From Heterostelium multicystogenum (Eukaryota; Evosea; Eumycetozoa; Acytosteliales; Acytosteliaceae), in assembly GCA_003667245.1 (NCBI GenBank), contig RCNN01000342.1, forward strand, positions 1 to 26,728: 26,728 nt of DNA. The letters are read 5' to 3'. The notes under the pieces were generated by a model that was not told the DNA's origin, did no database searches, and saw only the letters and a list, made by a program, of their open reading frames with translations. Of this stretch, positions 1 to 10,666 are shown one piece after another; position 1 is the stretch's first letter, and every line of letters starts with the position of its first letter. The translations under genes were made by a program, and so were the position numbers.

Positions 1-1171
1 AAAAACATAATAGAGAACAAGTTAATCAAGGCACGATTTACGAGCTTCTCGAGGGTGGAACGCTTTGATGGGGGCATCGGTAGAGTTTTTGCATGATCTT
101 TGTATCTTCACCAGAGTAGACTACTACACCATAGATCCAATCTGTATTTCTGAGGACGCAACCTCTTAAGAGTGTTTGCTGATTGGTGAGTGCATATTTG
201 ATGTCGGATGGGCTGTTACCAAGAGCAATGGAACCACGGAATGTGTAGATTGACGTTGTTTGGATGCTCACACTCGATGAAACCCTTGAACATAGAGAGA
301 TCCTCTTCGGTTCTGAGGTATTCGTAGGTTTGAGGGGAGTGCTTGACGTTTGCTTAAGATTGGTCTCACCATCGAGGTTAGATGTTTCAATTATAACAAA
401 TACCATGCTGTTCCGATGAGTTCAAGAGTACCATATCGGCGGGCGAATCTTCACCCTTATTTACTTTTACAATATCACCAACTGCAACCTTTCTCCATGG
501 TACTTCTGCGAATGATTGCTCCTGTTTAATACTTTTGCTTTTAAATTATTAATCTTTATTATCTGATTGTCTACGTTTCTAATTGGATTGAAAAAAGTAA
601 TAAAATGTTAGAGGTATGAGAAAAATTGTATACGAGTATTTGTATTACGTACCATAATCTTCAAACACCTTCTTTAACAGCAGTTACAGCCAATACAAAA
701 ATTAAAGGTGCAATGGTTGTATATGGATTAATAGGTGAGAGACCGAATGGAATAACCTGTACGATGGCGATGATAAGGAAATAGAAGTTTGCTGCTCTTC
801 TGAATTGTTCATAGAGATTCTTGGGGATGAAAGGATATAATCGAATATTTTGTTGTTTTAATCTTATTATCTGTAAACTTTGAAGCTACGTTTCGAGGAG
901 CATCGTTGATATATATATTTCTTGCCTCTCCAACATATTTCTTCTTCTTGTGTTTCTTCAAAGGCTTAGCTGATTTCTTTGGTTTATTTGGACGCAGCGA
1001 TGATGACTTTTTTGGGCATTTGACGACCGCCTGGTGGTGAGCCACCTGAAATTGAGACAGATGAATTTCTGCCGAGTGTACCAGAACTGTTATTGTTTCC
1101 CACTTCCTAACGATGAAGAAGATCCCACTCACTACATCAGCTGAGGGAAGAGGAATTGTATCTTTATCCAT
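1..1171 (-). CDS. P4-type ATPase (phospholipid flippase), N-terminal part, runs off left edge, frame-broken
   Basis: P4-ATPases move phospholipids from the outer to the cytosolic leaflet of membranes. Read leftwards, the segments match the family in order. First is the N-terminal motif [11 protein letters not shown] followed by [13 protein letters not shown] (about 900-840). Then comes the first membrane hairpin ([14 protein letters not shown], then [17 protein letters not shown], about 815-700). The [20 protein letters not shown] block follows (about 505-450), then the actuator motif [12 protein letters not shown] (about 395-355), and finally [20 protein letters not shown] (about 165-105). 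A 74-bp intron fits at 579-652 (GTACGT..TTAG). The phosphorylation site and the rest lie beyond position 1. The frame shifts by one base at least at about 830, 668, 560, 522, 395 and 85, and several more times in the Ser-rich N-terminus near 1010-1130. The start at 1171 is provisional. Family assignment is secure; the gene is either error-laden sequence or a recent pseudogene. Confidence 0.85.
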
Positions 1172-1744
1172 TGTTGACTTCTCTGTCCCTCTGATGAATC
1201 CAAATCCAACCTTTTATTTAATTCTAGAGAAGAATATTAAAATTACAACAATTAATAAATAAGTTATATATATATAATATATAATTATTATAGGTTATTG
1301 TTTATATTAAATTAATTAATTAATGTGTTATAGTGAGTATAAAAATAATAATAAAAATATGAAATAATTGATGATGATGTATAGATGTTATAAAATATAT
1401 ATATAAAATAGGATTGTAGATGTAGTTGAATGCATTCAAACAAGTTGTTGATGGCACAAAAGTTGACAAAATAAAAAACAATATTTTTTAAAAAGAATTG
1501 ATGTGTTTGGTTGTATAGGAGATTTGATTTTGTTTGAAATAAAAAATTATTTGCAAAAAAAAAATGAGGAGGTTTTTTTTGATGATTTCAAAAAAATGGT
1601 GTAACTGATAAAAATTGTGAGTCGCTTCAAAAATTGTTATTTTTGATGATTTGCATCGATCATGGCTTTTGACGATATTTTGTGTTTTTGTGCTTGGTGC
1701 TGTTTTTGATACCTACGATCTGAGTTATTTGATTGTATTGAATT

Positions 1745-1936
1745 ATTGAGGTTTATGTTATTGGATTGTTGCGTAAGTAAACTATGTTGACTGTTGGTTG
1801 GAAGTAGTTGTTGTAGTTGTTGTAGTTGTTGTCGTAGTTGTTTTGACGATTTCCACTACCGCTTGAATTTAATGTTGGATCTTCAAAAGGGACGTACCCT
1901 CTCGCTTATCTGGTCGACGGACTGTCCATGATCATT
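1745..1936 (-). other. Possible Asn/Tyr-rich first exon upstream of the flippase gene
   Basis: On the minus strand an ATG at about 1930 opens MDSPSTR and meets a TAA. In the same frame it then continues as RGYVPFEDPTLNSSG, followed by an Asn/Tyr-rich tract with repeated NNY units, until about 1760. Base composition and the repeated AAC/TAC codons look like dictyostelid coding DNA rather than the surrounding AT-rich spacer. The TAA could be a real stop, or the result of two compensating one-base errors, because a neighbouring frame reads RRPDKRE through it. A splice acceptor-like TTCTTCTCTAG lies near 1226, so this could be exon 1 of the flippase gene with a long intron. It could also be a separate small remnant. 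No family was recognised. Confidence 0.3.
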
Positions 1937-3692
1937 TGTTGTGATTATTTAAATATACTGTTATTGGAATGCCTTGAGCTTATCGATTCGAAAAATCACT
2001 TGAAATTAATTTTATATGAATAATTAAAGATGAGGATGGTTGTTTTTTTGTTTTTCAAACAAAGAGGGTTTTTTCTGTCAGGTTGTACAAAAAAGGTGCT
2101 ATTTGATCTTTTAACACAAAGTTATAAGTGTACTTCTAAATTTAATGTGTTAGGTGATTTTGTTGGTATCAAACGTATGTAACCATTTATAAGGTTGCTT
2201 TCCTAATTTCGAAAAGAATTGATAAAAAAGCGCAGGTTAGATAGATGCTTTGCTAGGCTTTTTGTTTTCAGAATGAGTATTCAATAAATGTAGTTTATTT
2301 ATAGGTTTTATACTAAAATAGCATAAATATGGTTTTCTAATAGAATAGTTTAAAAATCATCAAGTTTATAATTAAATTATAATGATCATTATAATTTAAA
2401 AATTGTCTTTTCATAAAATATTCATTATAATCATCACATTTGAAACCAATAATATTTAACTAACAGTAATGATGATGGTGATATAAATAATAGCATATTA
2501 AAATAATTATTAAATTGATTTAAATAGATACATAGAAATTATGCATGCAATTGTAGTGAAAGTATAAGATTAATTACCTTATTGTGGTTTCTAATTTTAA
2601 CGATGTGATTATAACTATTTGGTTGACTTATTGGTTTTTTTTGTTTGTTGAGTTATTTGACTAGTAATAGGTGGTTTGTTGGTTTGATTTTGTCACAATG
2701 GATTATTTATGATATAATCTATTAACTATAGTTGGCGGGAAATCTATTTAGATACTTGATAATAAGGGATAGGATAGGTAGAAGTTGAGGATATGATATG
2801 ATTGTGAGTGTAGTGTTTCAATTGGAGTAAGAAAAGTCAGATAAAATAATATTATAAGATGATGATTTTGGTAGATTGGAAATAATATAAAACCAATCTT
2901 TTATTTATGATAGACAGATGGTTAATGCAGGTTTGCTTAATTTATTATTGACAAAACCAACATTGGACTTTACTGAAAATAAATAATAAATAACAAGTGA
3001 TTCTGTTGTTCCTACACTACACTGGTAGTAGTTAATACACACAATTCGTTTTTTTTTAAAATTACAAAAAATACAACAACAGGCAATAAATATAAATAAT
3101 AATAATAATTAATTATAATAATAAAAAATATTAATAGTGTATATATATATAATTAAAAAATTTAAATTTAATTCAATTTTGAGAGTGTGGAGTAGAATAA
3201 TGAACAAACATAACAATAAAATAATGGAATTACAATTATTATTCTATTTATTCTAGATAAATGAATGATGTTGTTCCGGATGTTGAAGTGTGGTTTTTGG
3301 TGTCTTTTAAAAGTTTATTATTTTTGTTGAACCATATGGATGGTAGTTCAATAAAAATCGTTTATTAATATTGAGTTGGGTGTGTTAGTGGTGTTGGTGT
3401 TTCTATGTTGTGTAGGAACTTTCCAAATTAAAAAAGAAATAAAAAAATAAAATAATGGTTTCCAGTGTTATCTTTCAAATTCAGAAATGAGTAGTACAGT
3501 TTTATACATCGTAGGATTTGAAATGGAATTGAATTCAATTTATATTGATTTTATGAGTATTGGTTCATTGCCAAATAAATAGATGTTAAATAATAATAAT
3601 TCTATAGAAACCTAATATTTATAATGGAAATGAATATGATTGTTTATAATTATAACATACCTTATTAATAATTATGAAAATAATTAAATGAC

Positions 3693-3714
3693 TATTATTA
3701 TTATTATTATTATT
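3693..3714. repeat. (ATT)n microsatellite
   Basis: An uninterrupted TAT/ATT trinucleotide run of about 22 bp lies in noncoding DNA, followed after a short interruption by another ATT run near 3722-3732. Such runs are common in dictyostelid spacers. Confidence 0.9.
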
Positions 3715-3886
3715 GGTCCGTTATTATTATTTGATGACTTAGTTATCTACTCTTATTGCTGTTATAAAATTTAAATTCTTTGTTACCTCTCTGTTGATGT
3801 TGTATTTTAGTAGGCCTGTGTTTTTTAAATTTATTACTGAATATAAAGAATATTAATATTTTTAAAGATAAGCAAATATAAATATA

Positions 3887-3927
3887 TTTAATAAATAAAT
3901 AAATAAATTAATAAATAAATTAAATAA
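3887..3927. repeat. (AAAT)n microsatellite
   Basis: About 40 bp of slightly imperfect AAAT/TAAA tetranucleotide repeats lie in the AT-rich spacer. Confidence 0.85.
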
Positions 3928-5263
3928 GAATTATGTTTGTGTGTATTTGTGTGTTTCTCTTCTAATATACAAAGTGTTATTGTACAATGGAGTTGAATTG
4001 GATAGAGTGTTGAGTAGATTGGTGAAGGGGTAGTTTCAATATGGAACTTGACTGTGGCTCTTAATATTGTATAGAATTAAGAGTACTGCCAATTATAGAA
4101 GTAGAGGATAATATTTGTATTAGAGATGTTGTCTTTTATCTTGTCCCATTGAAACAGATGAAGTCTAATGTTCACTGATACTATCTGCTAATCTGAATGT
4201 ATGGATGAATTATAAGGAAGACGATGTGTGGTGGTTATGTATATTATATTTATGTAAATTGTAGTGAATGTGTCACCGAAGTAACCTTAGAAGTAGCTCT
4301 TCGCCAACCTACAAACAGCACTAGCCAGATGGCCAATGAATATATTAGTTGATAAATAAATTGATATTCGCAATGAGGTTGTAGCAGCAGTAGTGGAGTA
4401 GGGTGTCTTGTCAATTGGTAAAAACAAGCAAGCAAACATACAGGTTATAACTTGAATGTAAGTGAATGGTAACAGATCTGTATAAAAACAGTAGAACAAA
4501 CACTAAAATCGATTTGACAGATGTATTAATTAATTTTGTAAAAAACAAAAAAAAAACAAACCATTTCTTTTAAAGATGAACTTAAAAGGTGGGTCAAACA
4601 TTGGAGTGGGGTTTAGTTTGTTTAAGTTATTTTTTATTAACCAATTTCTTTGGTCATGTATATAAACAAATAAATAAAATTATTACTTACAAAAACAAGA
4701 AAAAAAGCACAACTTTTAATATAAAAAACAAATATTTACACTACTATTCTAATCTGATTAAGAATATTAATGTTTACAACTTTATAAGCTAATCTTCTTT
4801 GTGTTATGGTTTTTTGAAACAACAAAAGAAGGTAAACATCTTGAAAAAAAGAATATTAATTTAATAAAATAAAAAAAAATTTAGAACCCTATCCATTTCT
4901 GTGATATGAGTTTTCCAAAAATTGGGAAAAAGAAAAAACGTACAACATCATGAACAATGATGATCTCTCGCCAATGTTAATAATTTAATTTAACTTTAAC
5001 GAAATACACCAAAATTCTAAAAGTTACAATGATGTATGTTACTAATTAAACGACCAAAACTATATTTCACCAACTACCAACTAATTCTAATCCCAGATTT
5101 AATTAATCCTTTAAGTTATCAATCGATTTAATAAAATAACTAAGTTGATTAGCATAAAACTATTCCTTAACTATTTTATCTATTTGAAATTTTGTATTAT
5201 TATTATTATATAATTTTTATTCTTTATTATTCATTTCATGATAAATATATATGGTTGTTTAAA

Positions 5264-8200
5264 TTACAAAATTAGTTTAACAAAGGTCATGTGTAATTTC
5301 TTAAATGATGTCAAGTTATCTAATTGTGTTGTGAATGGTAGATCGGTATTGTTGAGTGCCTTTAAAATTTCAGGGTCGAGCAAACTTGAATGTCTAATGT
5401 TGGTTGTGGGTGGAGCGGATGTAGTTTGTGGAATGGTGACAGATCCAATTAGAGTTGGTTTTACTTCCTTTCTAACTTTAATTGAGGCGATATCAGCGAA
5501 TTTACCAAATTGATGTTGGCTTCCAATGGTGTTTGGCACTGAGGACATCGATGAGTGTACCAAGTGAGTTAGCTTGTTCTCAAGTTGCTTAACTTGAATA
5601 CGCTTCTGGGTCATTTGTCTTCTGCTCTCGGCTGGCTCAGATTTGGCGCTTAGATCTAAAACCTTTGGTGAAACCATAGATTCCATGAGATCTCCGATGG
5701 CACAGTCGATTTCCTTGTTAAAATCAATGATTTCATTGAATTTTGGTTTGAAAAGCAGAGGGTTTGGTTGCGGGAGATGCTTCGTTGTCGTCCAACTGAA
5801 CATTGCGTACATTGAGCAGCTTGTAGGGTTGTTGCAACTCTTGAAGTTGTTGTAATGATTTCTGTGATTTCAAACGATTGTTCTCTGATCTGAGATGCTT
5901 AATTGCCTTACGAAGTGATGCGGATTCAATATTGTCGACACGTTGCTCTTGGACAGGTGCAGCAGATTTCTTTGTTTGGTCACGCTCCAATGCAACATAA
6001 CGTGTTTGGAGTGATTTCAACTCTTGCTCTAATCCAACCTTATCCTTTTGTAATCTGGTAATTGCTTGTTTATAGGTGGTTTCGTTTTCACTACGTGACT
6101 GTTGCTCCTTTTGAAGAGATTCTGTAAGGTCTGCTTCGTTCTTGAGCAAAGTCTTGATACGCTTGTTCAAGGCTTCCTCCTTTCTCTTTTCCTCAAGTAG
6201 CTCTGCGTCTCTTGCTTTAATTGTCTTGAGGTTCTCAAGCAACTCTTGTTCCTTACTGCTAATGTTGTCTCTCAAAGTACCGGCTTCACCAAGTGAGAGT
6301 TTCAACTGTTGAGCACGAGTAACCCATGGATGGGCAGCAGACAAGAAGTCTGATTTCTCATGGTCAGAAAGCTCCAAGTCACCAGCCAGAATAGTTTCTA
6401 CTACATCCTTCATTTGAGCTGACATTCTAGCAAAGACTTGCTCAAGTGCAGAAAGGCTGTTGTCAACTTGGTCGTCATCGTCGAACTCGGAATCAGCAGC
6501 TGACTTGGCAGATGCGGCCAACATTTCTGCCTTGGTGTCAATACCTGCTACCAAAGAGTCGAAATAAGCAGAGTCGTCACGTACTCTTGGTGCACCTTCA
6601 ACCAATAGCGCAAGAAGTCCATGACAAACAGATTCTGAGCTTGTCAAAACATCACGCACAATCGAAGACTGTCTGAGAAGTGGTTGGAGCATTAAATTCT
6701 TGACAACCTTACGGCACATTGAGAGTGCTTTGCTGAGAGTTTGTTGTGGGAAGTAGTATTTGCGACCGGCATGAGTTGCCATTGCACAAACATTCAAATC
6801 GTTCAACATGATCTGTTTGATGTTGTACTGAATGTTGAGAATCAAGTTCAACAAAATCGACCACTCTGACTTGTAGATTGAGTTTCCAAATACATTGGCA
6901 AGGATAGCATCAATCTTGCAGTCATCTTCTCCAAATCGGCACTAGCATAGCTCGATCCATATTGCTCTTTGTTTGATAAGGTTGAGGAGTTGGTCTAGGA
7001 CACGCTCCTGGAATTCCATATCACGAGCTGAACGACCAGCACGAAGCCATTGTTCAACTGGACAACGTTGTAGAGTCTCGATCAACCAGTTGGCAGAGAT
7101 GGACAAATGATCGAGAATATGGATGATTGAAGGGAGTGACTGACATCATCTGCAGTAAGAGCGGTCTCTCCTTCCTTTTCCATACCGATTTCCTCGACCT
7201 TGTAGGTACGATTCAAATATCTTTGGGCTAATTGACACTTCAATACAATTCTCTTGAGGAGCAACAACATCTTAATAGAGTCATTGTCGGCAGAGAATGA
7301 TTGCTCTGGAAGGAATTCACTGACATAGCTCAAGTGCAACTCTGCTTCCTTGGATCTGTACTTCTCAAGTTGGTGATCGATTTCCATGGCTGTTGCCTTG
7401 GTGACTTGATTTTGAAGTTGAATGTTCTTGCTGAGAAGTTCTGTTGTACCATTGCCCAGAGTGAGTTTTGTTCGGCGTGTTTCTCTTCAGCACGACGCAT
7501 TTCTTCAATCTTTGATTGCAACTTGGATACAAGAGTTCTGAATTGCGAAATAGTAGAGTCGTTCTCCTGAATCTTCAAACGAAGATTGGCAAGTTGGCCA
7601 TTCAAGTTGAGGTTTTCAATTTCATGCTGGTGAATTTCAGAACGCAATGCCTTCTCGACTGCAGCTTGATTCTCCTCTAACTCGGCAGAGAGATCACGCA
7701 TATCCTCCAAATCTGCGACCATAGTTGTCAACTCCTCTACCTTTTCACTGAGTTCCATGTTCTTCTCTGAAAGATCTGTTACCAAAGTCTCGCTAGTTGC
7801 TGCATCCTCGAGTGCCTCCCTGAGTTCTTCATTCTCAGCGTTCTTTGCGTTGAGTTCGCTCTCGAGCTTAGATACTTTGTCGTGTAGTTGAGTAACTTGT
7901 TTGGCTGAGGCTTCAAGCTCCTTGATCTTCTTTGAGAATTCGTGCTTCTCATTAACTGCAACGTCACGAAGCTTGACAAGTGTCTCTTTCAACTTTTCAT
8001 TTTGAGCACGGAGCACAGCAGCACTCTCTCCTCCATCGTCTCCACCGGATTCTGCAGCTTGCTCACGCTCAAAGTTGCTCAGCTTCCATGGTTGATTTCA
8101 TTAATTCCATCTCTTCCTTGATCATCTCCAACTCGGTCTCTGCAACTTCAGCCTTCTCTTCAGCAAATTCCTTGTCCAAAGTCAACATTTCCATATTCTC

Positions 8201-9784
8201 AGTGAGAGAACTAATTTGCTCCAGGAGCTCTTGCTTCTCCTTCTCCCAATCGCTCTTTTCCTTTGATAATTGTTTCTCAATGGATTCCTGTTGATTTCAA
8301 ATTAGTTTAAAAGAAGGACAAACTACATACAAAGTACCTACATCTAGTTTTTGTTGAGATTTTAGTGCATGTTCACTCTCCTTTTCTTTTTCTTTGATTG
8401 ATTTCTCGAGTTGTTGAATCTGCTTTTCTAGATCCTTGATTACTTTGTCTTTGGTAGATGTAATCTCCTTTACATTAGCCTGTAAATCAGCAATTTGAGC
8501 TGTTTTGTTTGATCAAACATGCAATATTAGTTACAGATATGACTAGTTTTGAATTGATAATGATGTATTACCTTGTGCTTTAGTTTTGTATTCAGTCAGT
8601 TCGTTGATTGCAGTTAACATCTTTTCTACATTCTCATTCATTTGCATTGTGGGTTGAGCCTTCTTAGCCATAATTTCCTTGATAGCTGAATCTTCTTCTT
8701 CATCTTCTTCCTCTTCATCATCATCTTCACCTGCAACTACCTTGGATTTTCTATCCATTGTTGGTGATGTTACAACTGGTGTTGATGTACTTGCTGGAGT
8801 TGGTGTAACTGTAGCTGGTGTTGGAGTTGGTGTTTCTACTGGAGTTGGAGTTGGTATATCTACATCTTCTACTACTGTTACAGGTTCTGGAGCTGGAGTT
8901 GCGGCTGGAGTTGGGGTTGGAGCTGAAGCTGCAACAGGGGTTGGGGTTGCAGCAGGTGTAGTTGTTTTGGTAGCGGTTGTCGATGGTTTTGAAGATAATC
9001 TAGATGGTGCTGCCAACTTTGATTCTGTAGTTGTCTTTGTGGCTGAGGTTGTAGTTGATGAAGAAGTTGGTTTCTTTAATCCTGACTCAGATGGTCTTCT
9101 TAATCCACTAGATGTAGTGGTAGCAGGTGCAGGTGCAGGTGTTGTTGTAGTTGTTGTAGTAGTTGGAGCAGTGGCAGGAGTTGGTGCTGCTTCGACTGGT
9201 TCTTTTACTACTTCTTTTGCTTCTTCTACAGCAGCTGGTGTTGTAACTGGTGCTGGTGTTGTAGATGTAGTTGAAGCAGTCTCGTCAACTGACTTCTTCA
9301 GAGTGCTTGATGGTTTTGCTATACCTGATGGAGTTGCTGAAGGTTTTGTAGCTGTTGGTGTTATTGATGGTCTCTTTCCGAGGGACGAAGGTGGTCTGAT
9401 ACCGGTGGAAGAAGGTGGTCTGATTCCAGTTGAAGATGGTGCTCTGATACCAGAGGGAACTGCAGAGGCAGTGGATGGAGAAGGTGGTGGTGGCATCAGC
9501 TTCGAGTCGTCTACTTCGCTGGCGGCAGGTGCAGGTGCGGCGTTGGGTGATGGCACGACAACATTAATCTTGACAAAAATACCATGTGGCGCCTTGCAGC
9601 TAAAGTACTTTTCACCTTGCACAGAACCATCGTTCTTTCCAACTGGTTGGTCGAGCTCAATACCCACCCAACGACCACTGTTGAACTTGGTCATACCGAC
9701 ATAACGAACGGTACCCTCACCAAACTCTGGCTTACCACTGATTGTCACACGTGTGCCAACTGAAATGGTTTTACCCTCTTCCAT
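5264..9784 (-). CDS. Dynactin p150Glued / DCTN1-like large subunit
   Basis: p150 is the microtubule- and dynein-binding arm of dynactin in the cytoplasm. The start at 9784 opens MEEGKTISVG. A CAP-Gly domain follows at residues ~8-76, with FGEGTVRYVG, GRWVGIELD, the tubulin/EB-binding GKNDGSV (residues 49-55) and FVKINVV. Next is a ~250-residue Thr/Pro/Ala-rich linker, an acidic run, then long Glu/Lys/Leu coiled coils, and a C-terminal half rich in Leu that resembles the p150 intercoil region and second coil. Exons: 8572-9784, 8342-8499, 5264-8287. The introns at 8500-8571 (GTAATA..ACAG) and 8288-8341 (GTAGGT..ACAG) keep frame. Exon 3 has single-base frame changes near 8083, 7438, 7145, 6955, 6925 and 5765, each joining segments that continue one another sensibly. 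The total is about 1,460 residues, in the normal range for p150. A CLIP-170 type protein is the alternative, but the long C-terminal half and the absence of a zinc knuckle favour dynactin. Confidence 0.82.
8288..8341 (-). other. Intron 2 of the dynactin gene
   Basis: A 54-bp intron starts GTAGGT and ends CAACAG on the minus strand. It joins QQKLD to ESIEKQLSKEK in phase 0 and keeps the coiled-coil heptads going. A start at the nearby GTACTT is possible but breaks the frame. Confidence 0.65.
8500..8571 (-). other. Intron 1 of the dynactin gene
   Basis: A 72-bp AT-rich GT..AG intron starts GTAATA and ends AAAACAG on the minus strand. Removing it joins the frame from KTKAQ to QIADLQANVKE with a phase-1 junction and extends the coiled coil. 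Reading through it gives a stop after nine codons. Confidence 0.75.
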
Positions 9785-10133
9785 TATTATTGTGTAGTGT
9801 AGTGTAGCAAATAGTCAATATCTCGATAGCTATGAGTGTGATCACAATATCAATCTTATCTAATCTAATCTATCAATCTACTACTACTACAACTATTGAT
9901 GTAATCTTATCTATCTATTAATGTTATTGTAAAATTATGCTTGCTCTTCACTCCTCTGGTGAAAATAATTATTTGAATTTTCAGATTTTTTATATTGATT
10001 GAAGTTATTTTTTAAATTTTCAAATTAAAATGACATTTATCGATCAATTTTATAAATTTTGACAAATTAATTTTGGTTTTTCAACAGAATATTCAAAATA
10101 TGAGTTATAAAAAATTGCCAAAATTTCATCATT
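9785..10133. promoter_or_regulatory. Dynactin upstream region / spacer before tRNA-Pro
   Basis: This 349-bp AT-rich spacer lies between the dynactin start codon (transcribed left) and the tRNA gene (transcribed right). It must carry the dynactin promoter, and contains TATCTAATC-type repeats near 9855-9915 and a T-rich stretch near 9985-10030. No specific factor site can be named. Confidence 0.4.
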
Positions 10134-10204
10134 GGCTCCATAGTTGAATGGTACAATACTACCTTTGGGTGGTAGTGGTCTGGGTTCGATTCCCGGTGGA
10201 GCCC
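10134..10204 (+). tRNA. tRNA-Pro (anticodon UGG)
   Basis: A complete cloverleaf can be drawn. The acceptor GGCTCCA (10134-10140) pairs with TGGAGCC (10197-10203), leaving discriminator C at 10204. The D stem is GTTG/CAAT. The anticodon stem CTACC/GGTAG carries loop TTTGGGT, giving anticodon TGG. The T stem CTGGG/CCCGG carries loop TTCGATT. The internal promoter is intact: an A-box-like TAGTTGAATGG at 10141 and the B box GGTTCGATTCC near 10183. There is no intron and CCA is not encoded, as expected for a eukaryotic nuclear gene. It decodes CCA and other CCN proline codons. The first clear Pol III terminator is a T5 run at 10244-10248. An LTR retrotransposon is inserted about 72-76 bp downstream. 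Confidence 0.95.
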
Positions 10205-10243
10205 AAAACTTTATAATTATTACAAAACGCATGCGGATTGAAC

Positions 10244-10256
10244 TTTTTCGGTTTTT
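10244..10256 (+). terminator. Pol III terminator for tRNA-Pro
   Basis: Two T5 runs (10244-10248 and 10252-10256) are the first stretches of four or more T after the tRNA, implying a precursor trailer of roughly 40 nt. Dictyostelid trailers can be long, but usage is not shown by the sequence. Confidence 0.5.
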
Positions 10257-10279
10257 CTGTAAAAAACAAAAACAGATGG

Positions 10280-10577
10280 GTTTAATAAATATGGTTGATC
10301 AGACCAATGTTTATTAAAGGTTATTCAACTCAACTAACTGAATCAAGTTCTAAATCAAGATAATAGATACACCTTAATATTAGTTGATTGTAAATAGTGT
10401 ATAAGTTAATCTTTATTTAAAACATACCTAAATCAAGATAATAGATACACCTTAATATTAGTTGATTGTAAATAGTGTATAAGTTAATCTGATTTAGGTT
10501 TTCTGATTATTCGTTTTTGTAGATCGAAAATTATTTGAATTTTTATAAATTATTAAAATATTGCATTGTTGTTACAT
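10280..10577 (-). repeat. Left LTR (3' LTR of the element), 298 bp shared repeat
   Basis: The sequence from GTTTAATAAATATGG to TTGTTGTTACAT is repeated at 15743-16040 with no difference seen over 298 bp. On the element's own strand it begins (A)TGTAAC and ends TTTATTAAA(C). The 5' end has TG, but the 3' end lacks the usual CA. If ATGGG is a 5-bp target duplication, the LTR proper is 10281-10575. Confidence 0.92.
10350..10490. repeat. 63-bp direct repeat inside the left LTR (10350-10412 and 10428-10490)
   Basis: CTAAATCAAGATAATAGATA... is present twice, 63 bp each, separated by 15 bp, period 78. The same pair sits in the other LTR at 15813-15875 and 15891-15953. It makes up nearly half of the LTR and may be a duplicated promoter or enhancer block. 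Confidence 0.92.
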
Positions 10578-10586
10578 ATCCCCACC
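10578..10586 (-). other. Polypurine tract of the retrotransposon
   Basis: On the minus strand GGTGGGGAT lies directly before the 3' LTR (TGTAAC...). This is the expected position and composition of the plus-strand primer for reverse transcription, and it fixes the orientation of the element. Confidence 0.65.
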
Positions 10587-10666
10587 ATGATTTGAACTAG
10601 TTGAAGAGGAGGAATATGAGTGTTGAGATTAAATGTAGTTGAGATGAAGATGATATAGAATGACTG

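Larger units (their letters stand above)
1172..5263. other. 4-kb AT-rich intergenic region, no convincing gene
   Basis: Apart from the possible exon at 1745-1936, no family-like reading frame, tRNA box B or other RNA gene was seen here. The region separates the 5' end of the flippase gene from the 3' end of the dynactin gene, so it should hold the flippase promoter and the dynactin terminator. It contains poly-A/T runs and the short microsatellites listed separately. Short open frames near 4250-4500 and 4589-4792 have no recognisable features. The piece at about 4260-4430 is somewhat less AT-rich than its surroundings, but nothing was identified in it. Confidence 0.6.

Noticed and set aside
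4250..4499. Overlapping short minus-strand open frames of 61 and 70 codons
   Set aside because: No signal, domain or coding-like codon use could be supported; hydrophobic runs arise readily in T-rich DNA.
4589..4792. 67-codon plus-strand frame rich in Asn, Lys and Tyr
   Set aside because: Composition is what AT-rich spacer yields by chance, with no recognisable features.
8679..9704. 341-codon plus-strand open frame rich in Val, Gly and Ser
   Set aside because: Antisense shadow of the Thr/Pro-rich linker and CAP-Gly domain of dynactin; its repeats are complements of the linker codons.
10050..10232. Minus-strand open frame containing PGIEPRPLPPKG
   Set aside because: Antisense reading of the tRNA-Pro gene, not a protein.
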